NCBI GenBank assembly: GCA_913048175.1
Contig: CAJWVX010000002.1
Span: forward strand, 1 to 64,000
Length of the DNA: 64,000 bases
Direction: 5' to 3'
Origin: an uncultured Flavobacteriales bacterium
Lineage (GTDB): Bacteria > Bacteroidota > Bacteroidia > Flavobacteriales_E > Vicingaceae
The translations under genes and the position numbers were made by a program. The notes under the pieces were generated by a model. The model had not been told where the DNA came from. It was given only the letters and a program-made list of their open reading frames with translations, and ran no database searches. Below are positions 19,286 through 29,865 of the stretch, one piece after another (the stretch's first letter is position 1; the number at the start of each line of letters is the position of its first letter).

Positions 19286-21706
19286 ATGGAAGAAAGTAAT
19301 TCTTCAGTAAATAATATCTCCGTTAAAGAAAGAAAAAGTTCTAATCTAAATACAGAGTTTGATCCAATTCTTTTTTTTCATTTATTAAGAAAAAATCTTG
19401 TATGGTTTGTTCTCATAATATTTTTGTGTGTTAGTTCATCAATAATTTATTTAAGATATACTGCACCTATTTATTCTTCCCAACTAACTTATCAGGTTAG
19501 TTCAGAAAATAGAGCAAATACAGTTTTAAACGTTGGTGGTCTTCAAGAGAATACCTTAGCTAAGGACATTGAAATTTTAAAATCTAAATTACTTTTTAAA
19601 AGAGCATTAAGGAGAATTCCAATAGATGTAAGTTTTTTTAATAAAGGAGAAATTTTATCAAATGAACTATATAGGTCAACACCTATATCAGTTGATTATG
19701 AAATTAAGGATTCAACAGTCTTAGGTCAAAACTTCTATGTAAAGTTTATAAATGATTTAGAATTTCAATTAACCTTAAATGAAATATCATTAGGCCAATT
19801 CAGAATAAATGAGAAGTTCAACCTTCCAAAGGTTAATCTAAAAGTTTCACTGTTAAGAGGCTATGATGTAAATGTTTTAGAGTCAGGTACGTTGTTTTTT
19901 AGAATTAATAGTTACGAATCTTTAACGAATGGATTAAATTCAAAACTTTCTGTTTTTCCATTAAATCAAGCAGCAAAAACGATTAACATTTCTTTTCAAG
20001 ATTTAAACCCTCAAAAAGCTACGGATATTGTGACTGCTGTGGCTAATGAGTATATGGAGTACGATATAGAGGAAAGAAGTAAAGGTTCAAAAAATGCTTT
20101 AGAGTTTATTGATGCTCAACTGGATAGTTATTATAATAAATTAAAACTTTCAGAAAACAAGATTAAAGAATTTCATGAGGGAAACAATTATACTACTGCT
20201 AATCGTTCTTCAGCTTATTTTGATAGGAGTGTAAGATTAGAAAATGAATTAATAGATATTGAATTACAACTTTCGGTACTAAAGGAGATTAAAATATCTA
20301 TTTCTTCAAATAAACAAGATGTAGATGTGTATGATTTATTACCAATTCTTGCAGGAACAGAATATGCAGGAGGAATAATGTCTTTAATAACTAATCTGAA
20401 AGAATTATTAATTAAAAAGGAAAATTTACAATTTGAGGTAACTAATAATAGTGAGGTAGTAAAGTCAGTAGGCCATAGAATTAAAATACAAAAGAAAATT
20501 CTTTTTGAGAGTATTAACTCCTCTATTGAAAAATTAGAGATAAAAAGGAATAAGATACTAGAAAAGACTCAAGAACTTGAGACTAAATTTGAAAATGTTC
20601 CAGAGCAAGAACTAGAGTATGCTAGACTTCAACGAGTCTTGTCAATTGATGAGAAGTTTTTTACAATGTTGATGGAAAAAAGAACTGAATATTCAATTTC
20701 TGACGCGGGGTTTGTTTCACAACATATAATTCTTGACAGAGCTATTATTCCAACTGTTCCAATTTCCCCTAATAAAAGAATATTTATAGGCCTTGGTTTG
20801 GCTCTTGGTTTAATGTTTAGTCTGATTTTATTATTGATTAAATATATTTTAAAAAATACAATTTCTTCGGTTGATGAAATTATTAGACAATCTTTTGCTG
20901 ATATTATAGTGTTGGGAATTGTACCGAGGTATAAGCATTATATTCCTGTTTCTCAGCTAGTTGTAAATAAAAATCCAAAATCAATTATTGCAGAATCTTT
21001 TAGATCTATTAGATCAAATATGCAATTTATAGATGGTTTAGATGGAAAAAAACTCTTGGCCGTTACTTCTACTGTATCTGGAGAGGGTAAAACATTTTGT
21101 GCAATTAATATTGCAGGCATTATTGCATACTCAGGTAAAAAAGTTGTGATTTTGGATTTAGATATGCGGAAACCTAAAATTCATTTAGGTTTTGGGGTTG
21201 AAAACAATATTGGAATGAGTACGTTGTTAATAAAAAGTAACAAAATTGAAGATTGTATTCATCATAGTGAATTAGAAAATTTAGATTTTATAACCTCCGG
21301 TCCTATTCCGCCTAATCCTTCTGAACTAATTATCGGAGGAGAATTAGACAATATAATTAAATATCTTCAAATAGATTATGATTTTGTAATTATTGATAAT
21401 CCTCCTATTGGATTGGTCTCTGATGCAATGGAGCTGCTTAAAAAAGCAGATTATCCTATTTATGTATTTAAAAATGAATATTCAAAAAAACACTTTGTAA
21501 ATAATGTTGATAGATTGATGCTCGATAACGGGATTAATAAGTTGTCAGTTATTTTAAATGCAGTAGAGCACGGGATAAGTGGTTATGGAGGTGGTTATGG
21601 TTACGGATATGGAGGTGGATATGGGTATGGTTATGGAGGTTATTGTGAGGATGAGCCAAATGAAAAAGTTGGTTTTATCAAAAGAATTTTCGGAATAAAA
21701 AAATAG
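19286..21706 (+). CDS. Polysaccharide biosynthesis tyrosine autokinase (Wzc/BY-kinase)
   Basis: Wzz domain; Walker A VTSTVSGEGKTFCAINIAGIIA; Walker A' VVILDLDMRKP; FVIIDNPPIGLVSDA; Gly/Tyr-rich C-tail. Confidence 0.94.
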   Translation: MEESNSSVNNISVKERKSSNLNTEFDPILFFHLLRKNLVWFVLIIFLCVSSSIIYLRYTAPIYSSQLTYQVSSENRANTVLNVGGLQENTLAKDIEILKSKLLFKRALRRIPIDVSFFNKGEILSNELYRSTPISVDYEIKDSTVLGQNFYVKFINDLEFQLTLNEISLGQFRINEKFNLPKVNLKVSLLRGYDVNVLESGTLFFRINSYESLTNGLNSKLSVFPLNQAAKTINISFQDLNPQKATDIVTAVANEYMEYDIEERSKGSKNALEFIDAQLDSYYNKLKLSENKIKEFHEGNNYTTANRSSAYFDRSVRLENELIDIELQLSVLKEIKISISSNKQDVDVYDLLPILAGTEYAGGIMSLITNLKELLIKKENLQFEVTNNSEVVKSVGHRIKIQKKILFESINSSIEKLEIKRNKILEKTQELETKFENVPEQELEYARLQRVLSIDEKFFTMLMEKRTEYSISDAGFVSQHIILDRAIIPTVPISPNKRIFIGLGLALGLMFSLILLLIKYILKNTISSVDEIIRQSFADIIVLGIVPRYKHYIPVSQLVVNKNPKSIIAESFRSIRSNMQFIDGLDGKKLLAVTSTVSGEGKTFCAINIAGIIAYSGKKVVILDLDMRKPKIHLGFGVENNIGMSTLLIKSNKIEDCIHHSELENLDFITSGPIPPNPSELIIGGELDNIIKYLQIDYDFVIIDNPPIGLVSDAMELLKKADYPIYVFKNEYSKKHFVNNVDRLMLDNGINKLSVILNAVEHGISGYGGGYGYGYGGGYGYGYGGYCEDEPNEKVGFIKRIFGIKK

Positions 21707-21711
21707 GCTGA

Positions 21712-22254
21712 ATGAATTTTATTAAAAATAAAATACAAGGTTTGGTAGTTATTGAACCAAAAATACTTAAAGATGATAGAGGTTATTTTTATGAATCTTA
21801 TAATTATGATTTGTTTAAAGAAAATGGAATTAAAGATGTTTTTGTACAAGATAACGAGTCTTTATCACAAAAAAAAGTACTAAGAGGTCTACATTTTCAG
21901 AAACCTCCTTTTTCTCAGGCTAAATTGATTCGAGTAGTCCAAGGAAAGGTTTTGGATGTTGCAGTTGATTTACGAAAAGAATCTGCAAATTATGGTAAGC
22001 ATTATTCGATTGAGTTATCTGAGGATAATAAAAAAATGTTTTTTATACCTGAAGGATTTGCACATGGTTTTTTAACATTAGAAGATAATACCATATTCTC
22101 ATATAAATGTACTAATTTTTATAGTAAAGAGTCGGAAGATTCATTATTTTGGAAAGATGCTGATTTGAATATTGATTGGGGTATTGAAGATCCTTTATTG
22201 TCTGTAAAAGACAAACATGCAAAGAATTTTAATGAATTTAAAACACAATTTTAA
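21712..22254 (+). CDS. rfbC: dTDP-4-dehydrorhamnose 3,5-epimerase
   Basis: LKDDRGYFYESYN, VLRGLHFQKPPFSQAKLIRVVQGKVLDVAVDLR, FIPEGFAHGFLTLED. Confidence 0.95.
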   Translation: MNFIKNKIQGLVVIEPKILKDDRGYFYESYNYDLFKENGIKDVFVQDNESLSQKKVLRGLHFQKPPFSQAKLIRVVQGKVLDVAVDLRKESANYGKHYSIELSEDNKKMFFIPEGFAHGFLTLEDNTIFSYKCTNFYSKESEDSLFWKDADLNIDWGIEDPLLSVKDKHAKNFNEFKTQF

Positions 22255-23313
22255 GTGAATTTAGTCTCAGGAAAGCACATATTATTCTTTTTAGGTGCAC
22301 TTTTATTTTCATTACTTGTTAATAGTATAATGCTAAGGTTTGTTAAAACTCTTGGAATAAGAAATGAGGGAGAAGCAACTATAAGATGGAGTTCTGAAGT
22401 CAAACCAGCTCTAGGAGGTTTAACGTTTTATATTATTTTTTTATTATCAGTCATATTTCATTCGTTTATCTTTTCTTATGAAGGTAGTACTATTGATTTT
22501 AAGTTTATAGGGATTGTTTTAGCGACATCATTAGGTTTTTTAATGGGTTTGTCAGATGATGCGTATAACACTCGTCCAGTATTAAAGTTTTTAACTCAAG
22601 TATTATGTGGGGTAATACTTATTTATTCAGGAACATATATTACTATTTTTGAGAGCGATTTATTGAATTACTCTTTAACAATATTATGGGTTGTGGGGTT
22701 AATGAACTCTATAAATATGTTAGATAATATGGATGGTATAACTACTATAGTTTCTTTGGTTATGAGTTTTTCAATTTTAGTATTGATGCTTATGAATAAT
22801 GATACTGTAAGCATAGGGACTACAATTGTTGTTGGTTTATTGGCTTCTTTGTTGGGTTTTTTGTGTTTTAACTGGAGTCCAGCAAAAATGTATATGGGAG
22901 ATACAGGTAGTCAGTATTTAGGTGTCCTTTTAGCAGCACTTAGTATTACTTACTTGTGGAATCCAGTAACAACAAGTGAATTTGCTATTTCTCGACAATT
23001 ATTAGTTCCTTTATTATGTTTTATTGTTCCAATTGTAGATACTACAACTGTAACAATAAAGCGTTTAAGTAAAGGTGATTCTCCTTTTATTGGCGGTAAA
23101 GATCATACAACTCATCATTTAGTTTATTTGGGTTTTTCAGAGAAACAGGTAGGAGTTATAATTGCTCTGATATCAATAATTTCTTCTTCTATTGCTATAT
23201 ATGCAATAGCGAGTATTAAAGTATGGAGTCATTCGTATACAGCTCTTTTTAGTGCTTATTTTTTAATTGTTTTTGTAGTATTATTTTTAATAGCAAAGAA
23301 AAATGTTAAATAG
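22255..23313 (+). CDS. MraY/WecA-family phospho-sugar transferase
   Basis: GTG start; multi-TM; RPVLKFLTQ, NSINMLDNMDGI, MYMGDTGSQYLG, HTTHHLVYLGFSEKQV. Confidence 0.92.
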   Translation: MNLVSGKHILFFLGALLFSLLVNSIMLRFVKTLGIRNEGEATIRWSSEVKPALGGLTFYIIFLLSVIFHSFIFSYEGSTIDFKFIGIVLATSLGFLMGLSDDAYNTRPVLKFLTQVLCGVILIYSGTYITIFESDLLNYSLTILWVVGLMNSINMLDNMDGITTIVSLVMSFSILVLMLMNNDTVSIGTTIVVGLLASLLGFLCFNWSPAKMYMGDTGSQYLGVLLAALSITYLWNPVTTSEFAISRQLLVPLLCFIVPIVDTTTVTIKRLSKGDSPFIGGKDHTTHHLVYLGFSEKQVGVIIALISIISSSIAIYAIASIKVWSHSYTALFSAYFLIVFVVLFLIAKKNVK

Positions 23314-23321
23314 ATCAAAAA

Positions 23322-26150
23322 ATGATTAATGATGAAGAAGAGTTTATAGAAGTAATTGGTTCAAGAGTCCATAATCTTAAAAATATTTCTGTAAAAATCC
23401 CGCGAAATAAATTGGTTGTTATGACTGGTGTAAGTGGTAGTGGGAAATCCTCATTAGCTTTTGATACAATCTATGCCGAAGGACAAAGGAGGTACTTGGA
23501 AACTTTTTCTGCTTATGCTAGAAATTTTCTTGGAACAATGGATAGACCAGATGTTGATAAGATTAGTGGTTTAAGTCCTGTTATAGCCATTGAACAAAAA
23601 ACAATTAGTAAAAATCCTAGATCTACGGTTGGAACTATTACTGAAGTATATGATTTTTTCAGATTGTTGTTTGCTAGAGCTTCAGAAGCTTATTCTTATA
23701 ACACGGGTGAGAAAATGGTGAAATATACCACATCTCAAATAGTTGATTTAATAATTGAGAAATACGAGAGTAAAAAATTGATTGTATTAGCTCCTGTTGT
23801 AAAAGGAAGAAAGGGGCATTATCAAGATTTGTTTACTCAAATATCTAAACAAGGATTTGTAAAGGTTAGGATTAATGGAGCATTAGTAAATATTACTCCA
23901 AAGATGAAGTTAGATAGATATAAAACTCATGATATTGAGATTGTTGTTGATCAAATTAAAGTTAAAAAAGAAGACAGGAAACGTATTTCTGATGGAGTAA
24001 ATCTCGCAATGAAGCATGGAAAAGACTCTATAATGGTTTTTGATGTTGAGAATGATAAATTCTCTTTATTGAGTAAGAATTTAATATGTCCTTCAACTGG
24101 AATATCTTATGATGAGCCAGCTCCCAATTTGTTTTCTTTTAATTCTCCATATGGAGCTTGTAAAAAGTGTAATGGATTAGGTTTAATTTCTGAGATAGAT
24201 TTTGAAAAGGTTATTCCTAATTCAGCATTATCGATTAAAAAAGGAGGGATAGTTCCTTTAGGTGAATATAAGAATAATTGGACTTTTAAACAGATAGAAG
24301 CTATTGGGTTGAAATTTGGATTTACAATAAATACTCCAATTAAAGATATTAATCAGGAAGCTATTGATTGTTTGTTAAATGGATCTACAGAAACATTAGT
24401 TGTAGAACAAAATGTAGCTGGAATTACTTCTGATTATAATGTTGAATTTGAAGGGATTGTAAATATTATAATCAGGCAATTTGAAGAGAATAAAACTAAA
24501 TCAATAGGGCGTTGGGCAAATAACTTTATGAATAAAGTGACATGTACAACTTGTGAAGGAAGCAGACTTAAAAAGCAAGCTATGTATTTTAAAATTGATA
24601 ACAAGTCTATTGCTGAGTTGGCAGGATTAGATTTAATCAGTCTTTTTAAGTGGTCTTCTACTGTACAAAGTAGCTTGTCTAAAAACCAACAAGTAATAGC
24701 AAAAGAAGTTTTAAAAGAAATAAATACACGACTACAATTTTTATTAGATGTTGGATTAACTTATTTGTCGTTAAATAGAAGCTCTAGAACTCTATCTGGA
24801 GGAGAGGCTCAAAGAATTAGATTAGCAACACAAATAGGATCACAACTAGTAAATGTATTGTATATTTTAGATGAACCTAGTATTGGTTTGCACCAAAGAG
24901 ATAACCATAAATTAATTAGTTCATTAAAAGAGTTAAGGGATGTTGGTAATTCAATAATTGTTGTTGAGCATGATAAAGATATAATGTTGGCATCAGATCA
25001 TATTATAGATATTGGTCCAAGAGCAGGTTTGCATGGTGGAGAAGTAGTTTCAGAAGGAAATCCAAAAGATTTTATTAGTAACAATACAGAAACTGCTAAT
25101 TTCTTAAGTGGAAAAATAGCAATAGATATTCCAAAAAAAAGGAGAAAAGGTAGCGGTAATTTTTTAGAGTTAAAAGGTGCTTCTGGAAATAATCTAAAAA
25201 ACGTAGATATAAAAATACCCTTGGGTAAATTAGTTTGTGTTACTGGAGTTTCGGGCAGTGGAAAATCTACGTTGATAAACGAAACTTTGTATCCAATTCT
25301 AAATCATTTTGTTTATAAAGCTGTAAAAAAGCCTTTACCATATAAATCAATTAAAGGGTTAGACCATATTGATAAAATTATTGATATTGATCAATCTCCA
25401 ATTGGACGGACACCTCGTTCTAATCCTGCAACTTATACTGGAGTTTTCACAGATATTAGGACACTCTTTAGTAATTTGCCGGAAGCAAAAATTAGAGGAT
25501 ATAAGCCAGGTAGGTTTTCATTTAATGTAAAGGGTGGGAGATGTGAAATTTGTAAAGGAGCTGGCGTTAAAACTATTGAAATGAACTTTTTACCTGATGT
25601 ATATGTAGAGTGTACAGATTGTAATTCAAAAAGGTATAACAGAGAAACATTAGAGGTTCGATATAAAGGAAAGTCAGTTGGTGATGTTTTGAATTTGACA
25701 ATAGATCAAGCTGTTGATTTTTTTGAAAATATTCCTGAAATTGTTCGAAAAATAAAAGGTTTAAAAGATGTTGGACTCGGTTATATTAAATTAGGTCAAC
25801 CATCTACAACGTTATCTGGAGGAGAAGCACAAAGAGTAAAGTTAGCAACAGAATTGGCTAAAAAACAAACGGGAAAAACGTTTTATATTTTAGATGAACC
25901 ATCTACAGGACTTCATTTTGAAGATATTAGAATATTTCTTGAAGTAATTGATCGTTTAGTGAATTTAGGAAATTCAGTTTTAATTATTGAACATAATATG
26001 GATATTATTAAGGTAGCTGATTATGTGATAGATATTGGTCCTGAAGCTGGAGGTAGTGGTGGTGAAATTGTGGCTGAGGGAACCCCAGAACAAATAATCC
26101 GTAATAAAGAGAGTTATACTGCAAAGTATTTGAAACAAGAATTAAACTAA
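23322..26150 (+). CDS. uvrA: Excinuclease ABC subunit A
   Basis: Two Walker A ([25 protein letters not shown]), two LSGGEAQR signatures, zinc-finger CxxC motifs. Confidence 0.98.
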   Translation: MINDEEEFIEVIGSRVHNLKNISVKIPRNKLVVMTGVSGSGKSSLAFDTIYAEGQRRYLETFSAYARNFLGTMDRPDVDKISGLSPVIAIEQKTISKNPRSTVGTITEVYDFFRLLFARASEAYSYNTGEKMVKYTTSQIVDLIIEKYESKKLIVLAPVVKGRKGHYQDLFTQISKQGFVKVRINGALVNITPKMKLDRYKTHDIEIVVDQIKVKKEDRKRISDGVNLAMKHGKDSIMVFDVENDKFSLLSKNLICPSTGISYDEPAPNLFSFNSPYGACKKCNGLGLISEIDFEKVIPNSALSIKKGGIVPLGEYKNNWTFKQIEAIGLKFGFTINTPIKDINQEAIDCLLNGSTETLVVEQNVAGITSDYNVEFEGIVNIIIRQFEENKTKSIGRWANNFMNKVTCTTCEGSRLKKQAMYFKIDNKSIAELAGLDLISLFKWSSTVQSSLSKNQQVIAKEVLKEINTRLQFLLDVGLTYLSLNRSSRTLSGGEAQRIRLATQIGSQLVNVLYILDEPSIGLHQRDNHKLISSLKELRDVGNSIIVVEHDKDIMLASDHIIDIGPRAGLHGGEVVSEGNPKDFISNNTETANFLSGKIAIDIPKKRRKGSGNFLELKGASGNNLKNVDIKIPLGKLVCVTGVSGSGKSTLINETLYPILNHFVYKAVKKPLPYKSIKGLDHIDKIIDIDQSPIGRTPRSNPATYTGVFTDIRTLFSNLPEAKIRGYKPGRFSFNVKGGRCEICKGAGVKTIEMNFLPDVYVECTDCNSKRYNRETLEVRYKGKSVGDVLNLTIDQAVDFFENIPEIVRKIKGLKDVGLGYIKLGQPSTTLSGGEAQRVKLATELAKKQTGKTFYILDEPSTGLHFEDIRIFLEVIDRLVNLGNSVLIIEHNMDIIKVADYVIDIGPEAGGSGGEIVAEGTPEQIIRNKESYTAKYLKQELN

Positions 26151-26162
26151 AAGAGAGAGATT

Positions 26163-26870
26163 ATGACGGATGATAAGAAAATTGAAAAAAAGTTTAAAGA
26201 AAGAGATTGGAATGAAATAAAGACAAATGATTCGTGGATTATCTTTAAGGTAATGGCTGAGTTTGTTGAAGGTTTTGATAAGATGGCAAAAATAGGGCCT
26301 TGTGTATCTATTTTTGGTTCAGCTAGAACGAAAGCTGATAATAGATATTTTGGAATGGCAGAAAGTATTGCTACTAAACTTTCAGAGAAAGGATATGGTG
26401 TTATATCTGGAGGGGGACCTGGAATTATGGAAGCAGCAAATAAAGGTGCATTTGAAGCTGGGGGAAGATCTGCAGGTTTAAATATTGAATTGCCATTTGA
26501 ACAGTTTAATAATCGATATATTGATTCTGATAAATTGATTAATTTTGATTATTTTTTTGTACGAAAAGTGATGTTCATGAAATATTCTCAAGGCTTTGTA
26601 GCTTTGCCAGGAGGTTTTGGAACTTTTGATGAGCTTTTTGAAGCTTTAACCTTAATTCAAACGGGTAAAATAGGTAAGTTTCCGATTGTTTTAGTTGGTA
26701 AGGATTATTGGGGAGGATTAGTCGACTGGATAAAAAAAACTGTTTTAGAAAAGGAAAATAATATCAGTGAAACAGATCTAGATTTGTTTGCTCTCGTTGA
26801 TAGTGTAGATGATGCCGTAAAATGTATAGATGATTTTTATAGTAATTATTTACTTAAACCAAACTTTTAG
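26163..26870 (+). CDS. TIGR00730/LOG-family Rossmann-fold protein
   Basis: SIFGSARTKADNRYF, GVISGGGPGIMEAANKGAFEAGG, ALPGGFGTFDELFEALTLIQTGK. Confidence 0.93.
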   Translation: MTDDKKIEKKFKERDWNEIKTNDSWIIFKVMAEFVEGFDKMAKIGPCVSIFGSARTKADNRYFGMAESIATKLSEKGYGVISGGGPGIMEAANKGAFEAGGRSAGLNIELPFEQFNNRYIDSDKLINFDYFFVRKVMFMKYSQGFVALPGGFGTFDELFEALTLIQTGKIGKFPIVLVGKDYWGGLVDWIKKTVLEKENNISETDLDLFALVDSVDDAVKCIDDFYSNYLLKPNF

Positions 26871-27043
26871 GTTTGTTAACATTTGTAAGTTTATAAGTGC
26901 CCTTATTATTTCTCTAGAATCTTTATTTATATTATAGATTTGTTTTAAACTTAATTTCAACTACTGTTAATTAGAGTTTGTAAAATTCGGTAATTCGGAT
27001 AATTGTTTTATTTTTATTGCATTAATGTAATAAATCAACATTT

Positions 27044-28348
27044 ATGAGAAAGTTCACTTTTTTTTCTGCTTTTACTTTTCTATTTTTAGGAACTATTTTT
27101 GGTCAAGACACTGGATGGGAAAAATATATGCCATCAATTGGTATACACGGTGGAGTTAATTCATACATAGGAGATGTCAGCAGTTCTCCTGGAACAAATG
27201 TTTTCTCATATGCTAAGCCAGCTTATGGATTTTATTTAGAAAAGAAAATTGGAAGTGTTTTTGGAATTTCATCTTATGCAATGTTTGGTAAGATCTCTAA
27301 AAGTCAATTAGATGATAATGTCTTTTTGAATTTTGAGACTAATATTATTAATTTTGATTTAAATATTTTAATAGATTTTGACAACGGAAAAGTAATTAAT
27401 GAATCTTCACTTTTCTCACCGTTCTTATCTTTTGGAGTTGGTTACTTAGCTTTTGATCCTAAGGGAGATCTTTCAACTAATGGGACATTTTATAATCATT
27501 GGTCGGATGGTACCTTGAGAGATATTTCTGAATCCACTTTAGGTTCAGATACATTGTCTAATTTTTTGTCTAGGGATTATGAATATGAATCTTCATTAAA
27601 AGACAGTAATAATAATTATCCTAAAACAACTTTTACTATACCTATTAGATTTGGTTTTAAATTTGAATTGACAGAAAAAGTAGATGTAAGAATTACAGCG
27701 GCTTACATCCTAACAATGACAGATTATTTAGACAATTTTGCAACAGGAGGGAATGACAATATGTTTTATACATCAATGGGCATTCAGTATAACTTTATTT
27801 CACAATCTAAAAAAGAGGATAAATTTGATGGGTTTGATTTTGCATCTTTAGATAATGATGACACCGATGGGGATGGAGTTTTTGATCATAAAGATTTATG
27901 TCAAGGAACCAAAAAAGGAGTGAAAGTTGATAATAAAGGTTGTGCATTAGATGTTGACAAGGATGGCGTTCCAGATCATATGGATAAGGATTTAAAAACA
28001 CCTAAAGGAGCTATGGTTAAAAGTGACGGCACTACATTGACAGAAGAAATGATTGCTCAAGAAGTATTGATGAGAGATTCAGTAGTAACAGAATATCGTG
28101 TTTTTAAAGCTGAAGATTTATCTAAAAACGATTTGGAAGACATACAAAAAAAATATGAAGAAGCTAATAATATTTCATTGTTAAGTGGAGTATTAATTCC
28201 TGGAAAATTTCAGCCATTAGATTCAGACAAAGATAATTATATTTCTGCAAAAGAAGTGACTAACGCAATTGACGGATTTTTTGAAGGAGAAAATAATTTA
28301 TCTGCTAAGGATCTAAATACATTGATAGATTTCTATTTTGATCAATAG
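27044..28348 (+). CDS. Outer-membrane beta-barrel protein with TSP3-type Ca-binding repeats and C-terminal EF-hand-like motif
   Basis: Signal peptide; barrel; DTDGDGVFDHKDLCQGTKKGVKVDNKGCALDVDKDGVPDH; DSDKDNYISAKEVTNAI. Confidence 0.75.
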   Translation: MRKFTFFSAFTFLFLGTIFGQDTGWEKYMPSIGIHGGVNSYIGDVSSSPGTNVFSYAKPAYGFYLEKKIGSVFGISSYAMFGKISKSQLDDNVFLNFETNIINFDLNILIDFDNGKVINESSLFSPFLSFGVGYLAFDPKGDLSTNGTFYNHWSDGTLRDISESTLGSDTLSNFLSRDYEYESSLKDSNNNYPKTTFTIPIRFGFKFELTEKVDVRITAAYILTMTDYLDNFATGGNDNMFYTSMGIQYNFISQSKKEDKFDGFDFASLDNDDTDGDGVFDHKDLCQGTKKGVKVDNKGCALDVDKDGVPDHMDKDLKTPKGAMVKSDGTTLTEEMIAQEVLMRDSVVTEYRVFKAEDLSKNDLEDIQKKYEEANNISLLSGVLIPGKFQPLDSDKDNYISAKEVTNAIDGFFEGENNLSAKDLNTLIDFYFDQ

Positions 28349-28365
28349 CATAATAACGATATGAA

Positions 28366-29814
28366 ATGATAAACCAGCTAATTCTATTAATCCAAGTACT
28401 TGGATTGTTTTTCTACCAATTAATACTTACAGGAGATTTAGCTGTTACTCAGAAATTTCCTAACTCTTTAACTCAAGGGAAAGAGGTTGTTATTGAAATC
28501 ACAATAAATAAGGAAAATGTTAATGGATTTGCTAAGTTTCAGCAGGTTTTACCTGAAGGATTTACCGCTGAACCAATAGAAACTAAAGGCGCAACATTTT
28601 CTTTTAAAGATAGTAAAGTTAAATTTATTTGGATGGCTTTACCTGTCGAAAAAGAATTTACAATTTCTTACAAGCTCAAACCTAATCAAAGTACTTTAGG
28701 AAATTTTACTGTTGGGGGTAAGTTTTCATTTATAACAGATAGTGATCGAAAGAATATAGTTATTCCTATGACTAATTTTTCGGTTGTATCAGAAGAGTTA
28801 GTTGAAGAAGCTACTAAAGAAGATCCTATTATAGAAGATGTTACTGAGGAATCAATTATAGAAGAATCTACAGAAGAAATAGTTGAAGATGTTGAGATTC
28901 CAGAAGAGTTAACTAAACTCGATAGTGACGGTGAAAATAGTATTAAAATTCTTACAATAAATTGTAAAAGAAGTATAAAGGATCTTGAGAATGGTAAATT
29001 TAAAGTAAGTATAGAAATTAATAAAAAAGGAGTTGAAGGTTTTGCTAAAATTATAGAGGAAATTCCGGATGGTTTTTTAGCAAGTAAAGGAAATAGTAGA
29101 GGAGGAGCCTTTTCATTTAAGAAACATGAAGTTAAAATATTGTGGATGACTGTTCCTAAAGAAGACCTTTATGTAGTTAGCTACAATATTGAAGCTATTG
29201 CAGCAACATTAAATGGGGATTATAATATTATAGGCCACTATTCTTATTTGGATAATAAAATTATAACTAAATATGATATTTCCGGATCTGTATTTAATTT
29301 AAATATTGAAGAGATAATTGCAGAAGATCCGATTGGAGAAGAGACCCAAGTCTTTGCTGAAGAAGAAACTCTAACTGAATCTAAGACAGAAGAGCTTTTA
29401 GATGGTGTTACAGAGATTATTACAGAAGAAATTTCAGAACCAGTTGCTAAAATAGAAGATTCAGCAGTTTTTGATAAAAGTTCTATCGCTGTTGATAATA
29501 TGAATGAAATTACTTCAGTATCAAGTCCAGATCATGGGGTAACTTATAAAGTTCAAGTTGGAGCTGGTCATAGAAAAGTTTCTTCAACTTATTTTAAAAC
29601 AAAATTTAAGTTAAAAGATAATGTAAGTACTATTAATCATGAAGGTTGGATTAAATATTTGGTAGGTTCTTATGATGAATATAAATCTGCTAGAGACAAG
29701 AGAAATACTGTAAGAAATAATGTTAAGACTGCTTTTGTAACAGCTTATAATTCTGGAACTAGAATTACAGTTCAGGAAGCACTTATGATTTCTAGTCAAA
29801 AATGGTACAAATAG
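28366..29814 (+). CDS. Secreted protein with duplicated N-terminal domain and C-terminal SPOR-like domain
   Basis: GFAKFQQVLPEGFTAEPIETKGATFSFKDSKVKFIWMALP repeated as GFAKIIEEIPDGFLASKGNSRGGAFSFKKHEVKILWMTVP; C-terminal YKVQVGAGHRKVSSTYFKTKF...AFVTAYNSGTRITVQEA. Confidence 0.65.
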   Translation: MINQLILLIQVLGLFFYQLILTGDLAVTQKFPNSLTQGKEVVIEITINKENVNGFAKFQQVLPEGFTAEPIETKGATFSFKDSKVKFIWMALPVEKEFTISYKLKPNQSTLGNFTVGGKFSFITDSDRKNIVIPMTNFSVVSEELVEEATKEDPIIEDVTEESIIEESTEEIVEDVEIPEELTKLDSDGENSIKILTINCKRSIKDLENGKFKVSIEINKKGVEGFAKIIEEIPDGFLASKGNSRGGAFSFKKHEVKILWMTVPKEDLYVVSYNIEAIAATLNGDYNIIGHYSYLDNKIITKYDISGSVFNLNIEEIIAEDPIGEETQVFAEEETLTESKTEELLDGVTEIITEEISEPVAKIEDSAVFDKSSIAVDNMNEITSVSSPDHGVTYKVQVGAGHRKVSSTYFKTKFKLKDNVSTINHEGWIKYLVGSYDEYKSARDKRNTVRNNVKTAFVTAYNSGTRITVQEALMISSQKWYK

Positions 29815-29865
29815 GATTGTATCTTTAATTTATTATCTTCGTATCAGTTGAATATTAAGACTATT

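Noticed and set aside
21583-21645. CRISPR-like or minisatellite interpretation of the GGTTATGGA repeats
   Set aside because: In-frame Gly-Tyr codons of the Wzc-like kinase tail; no spacers.
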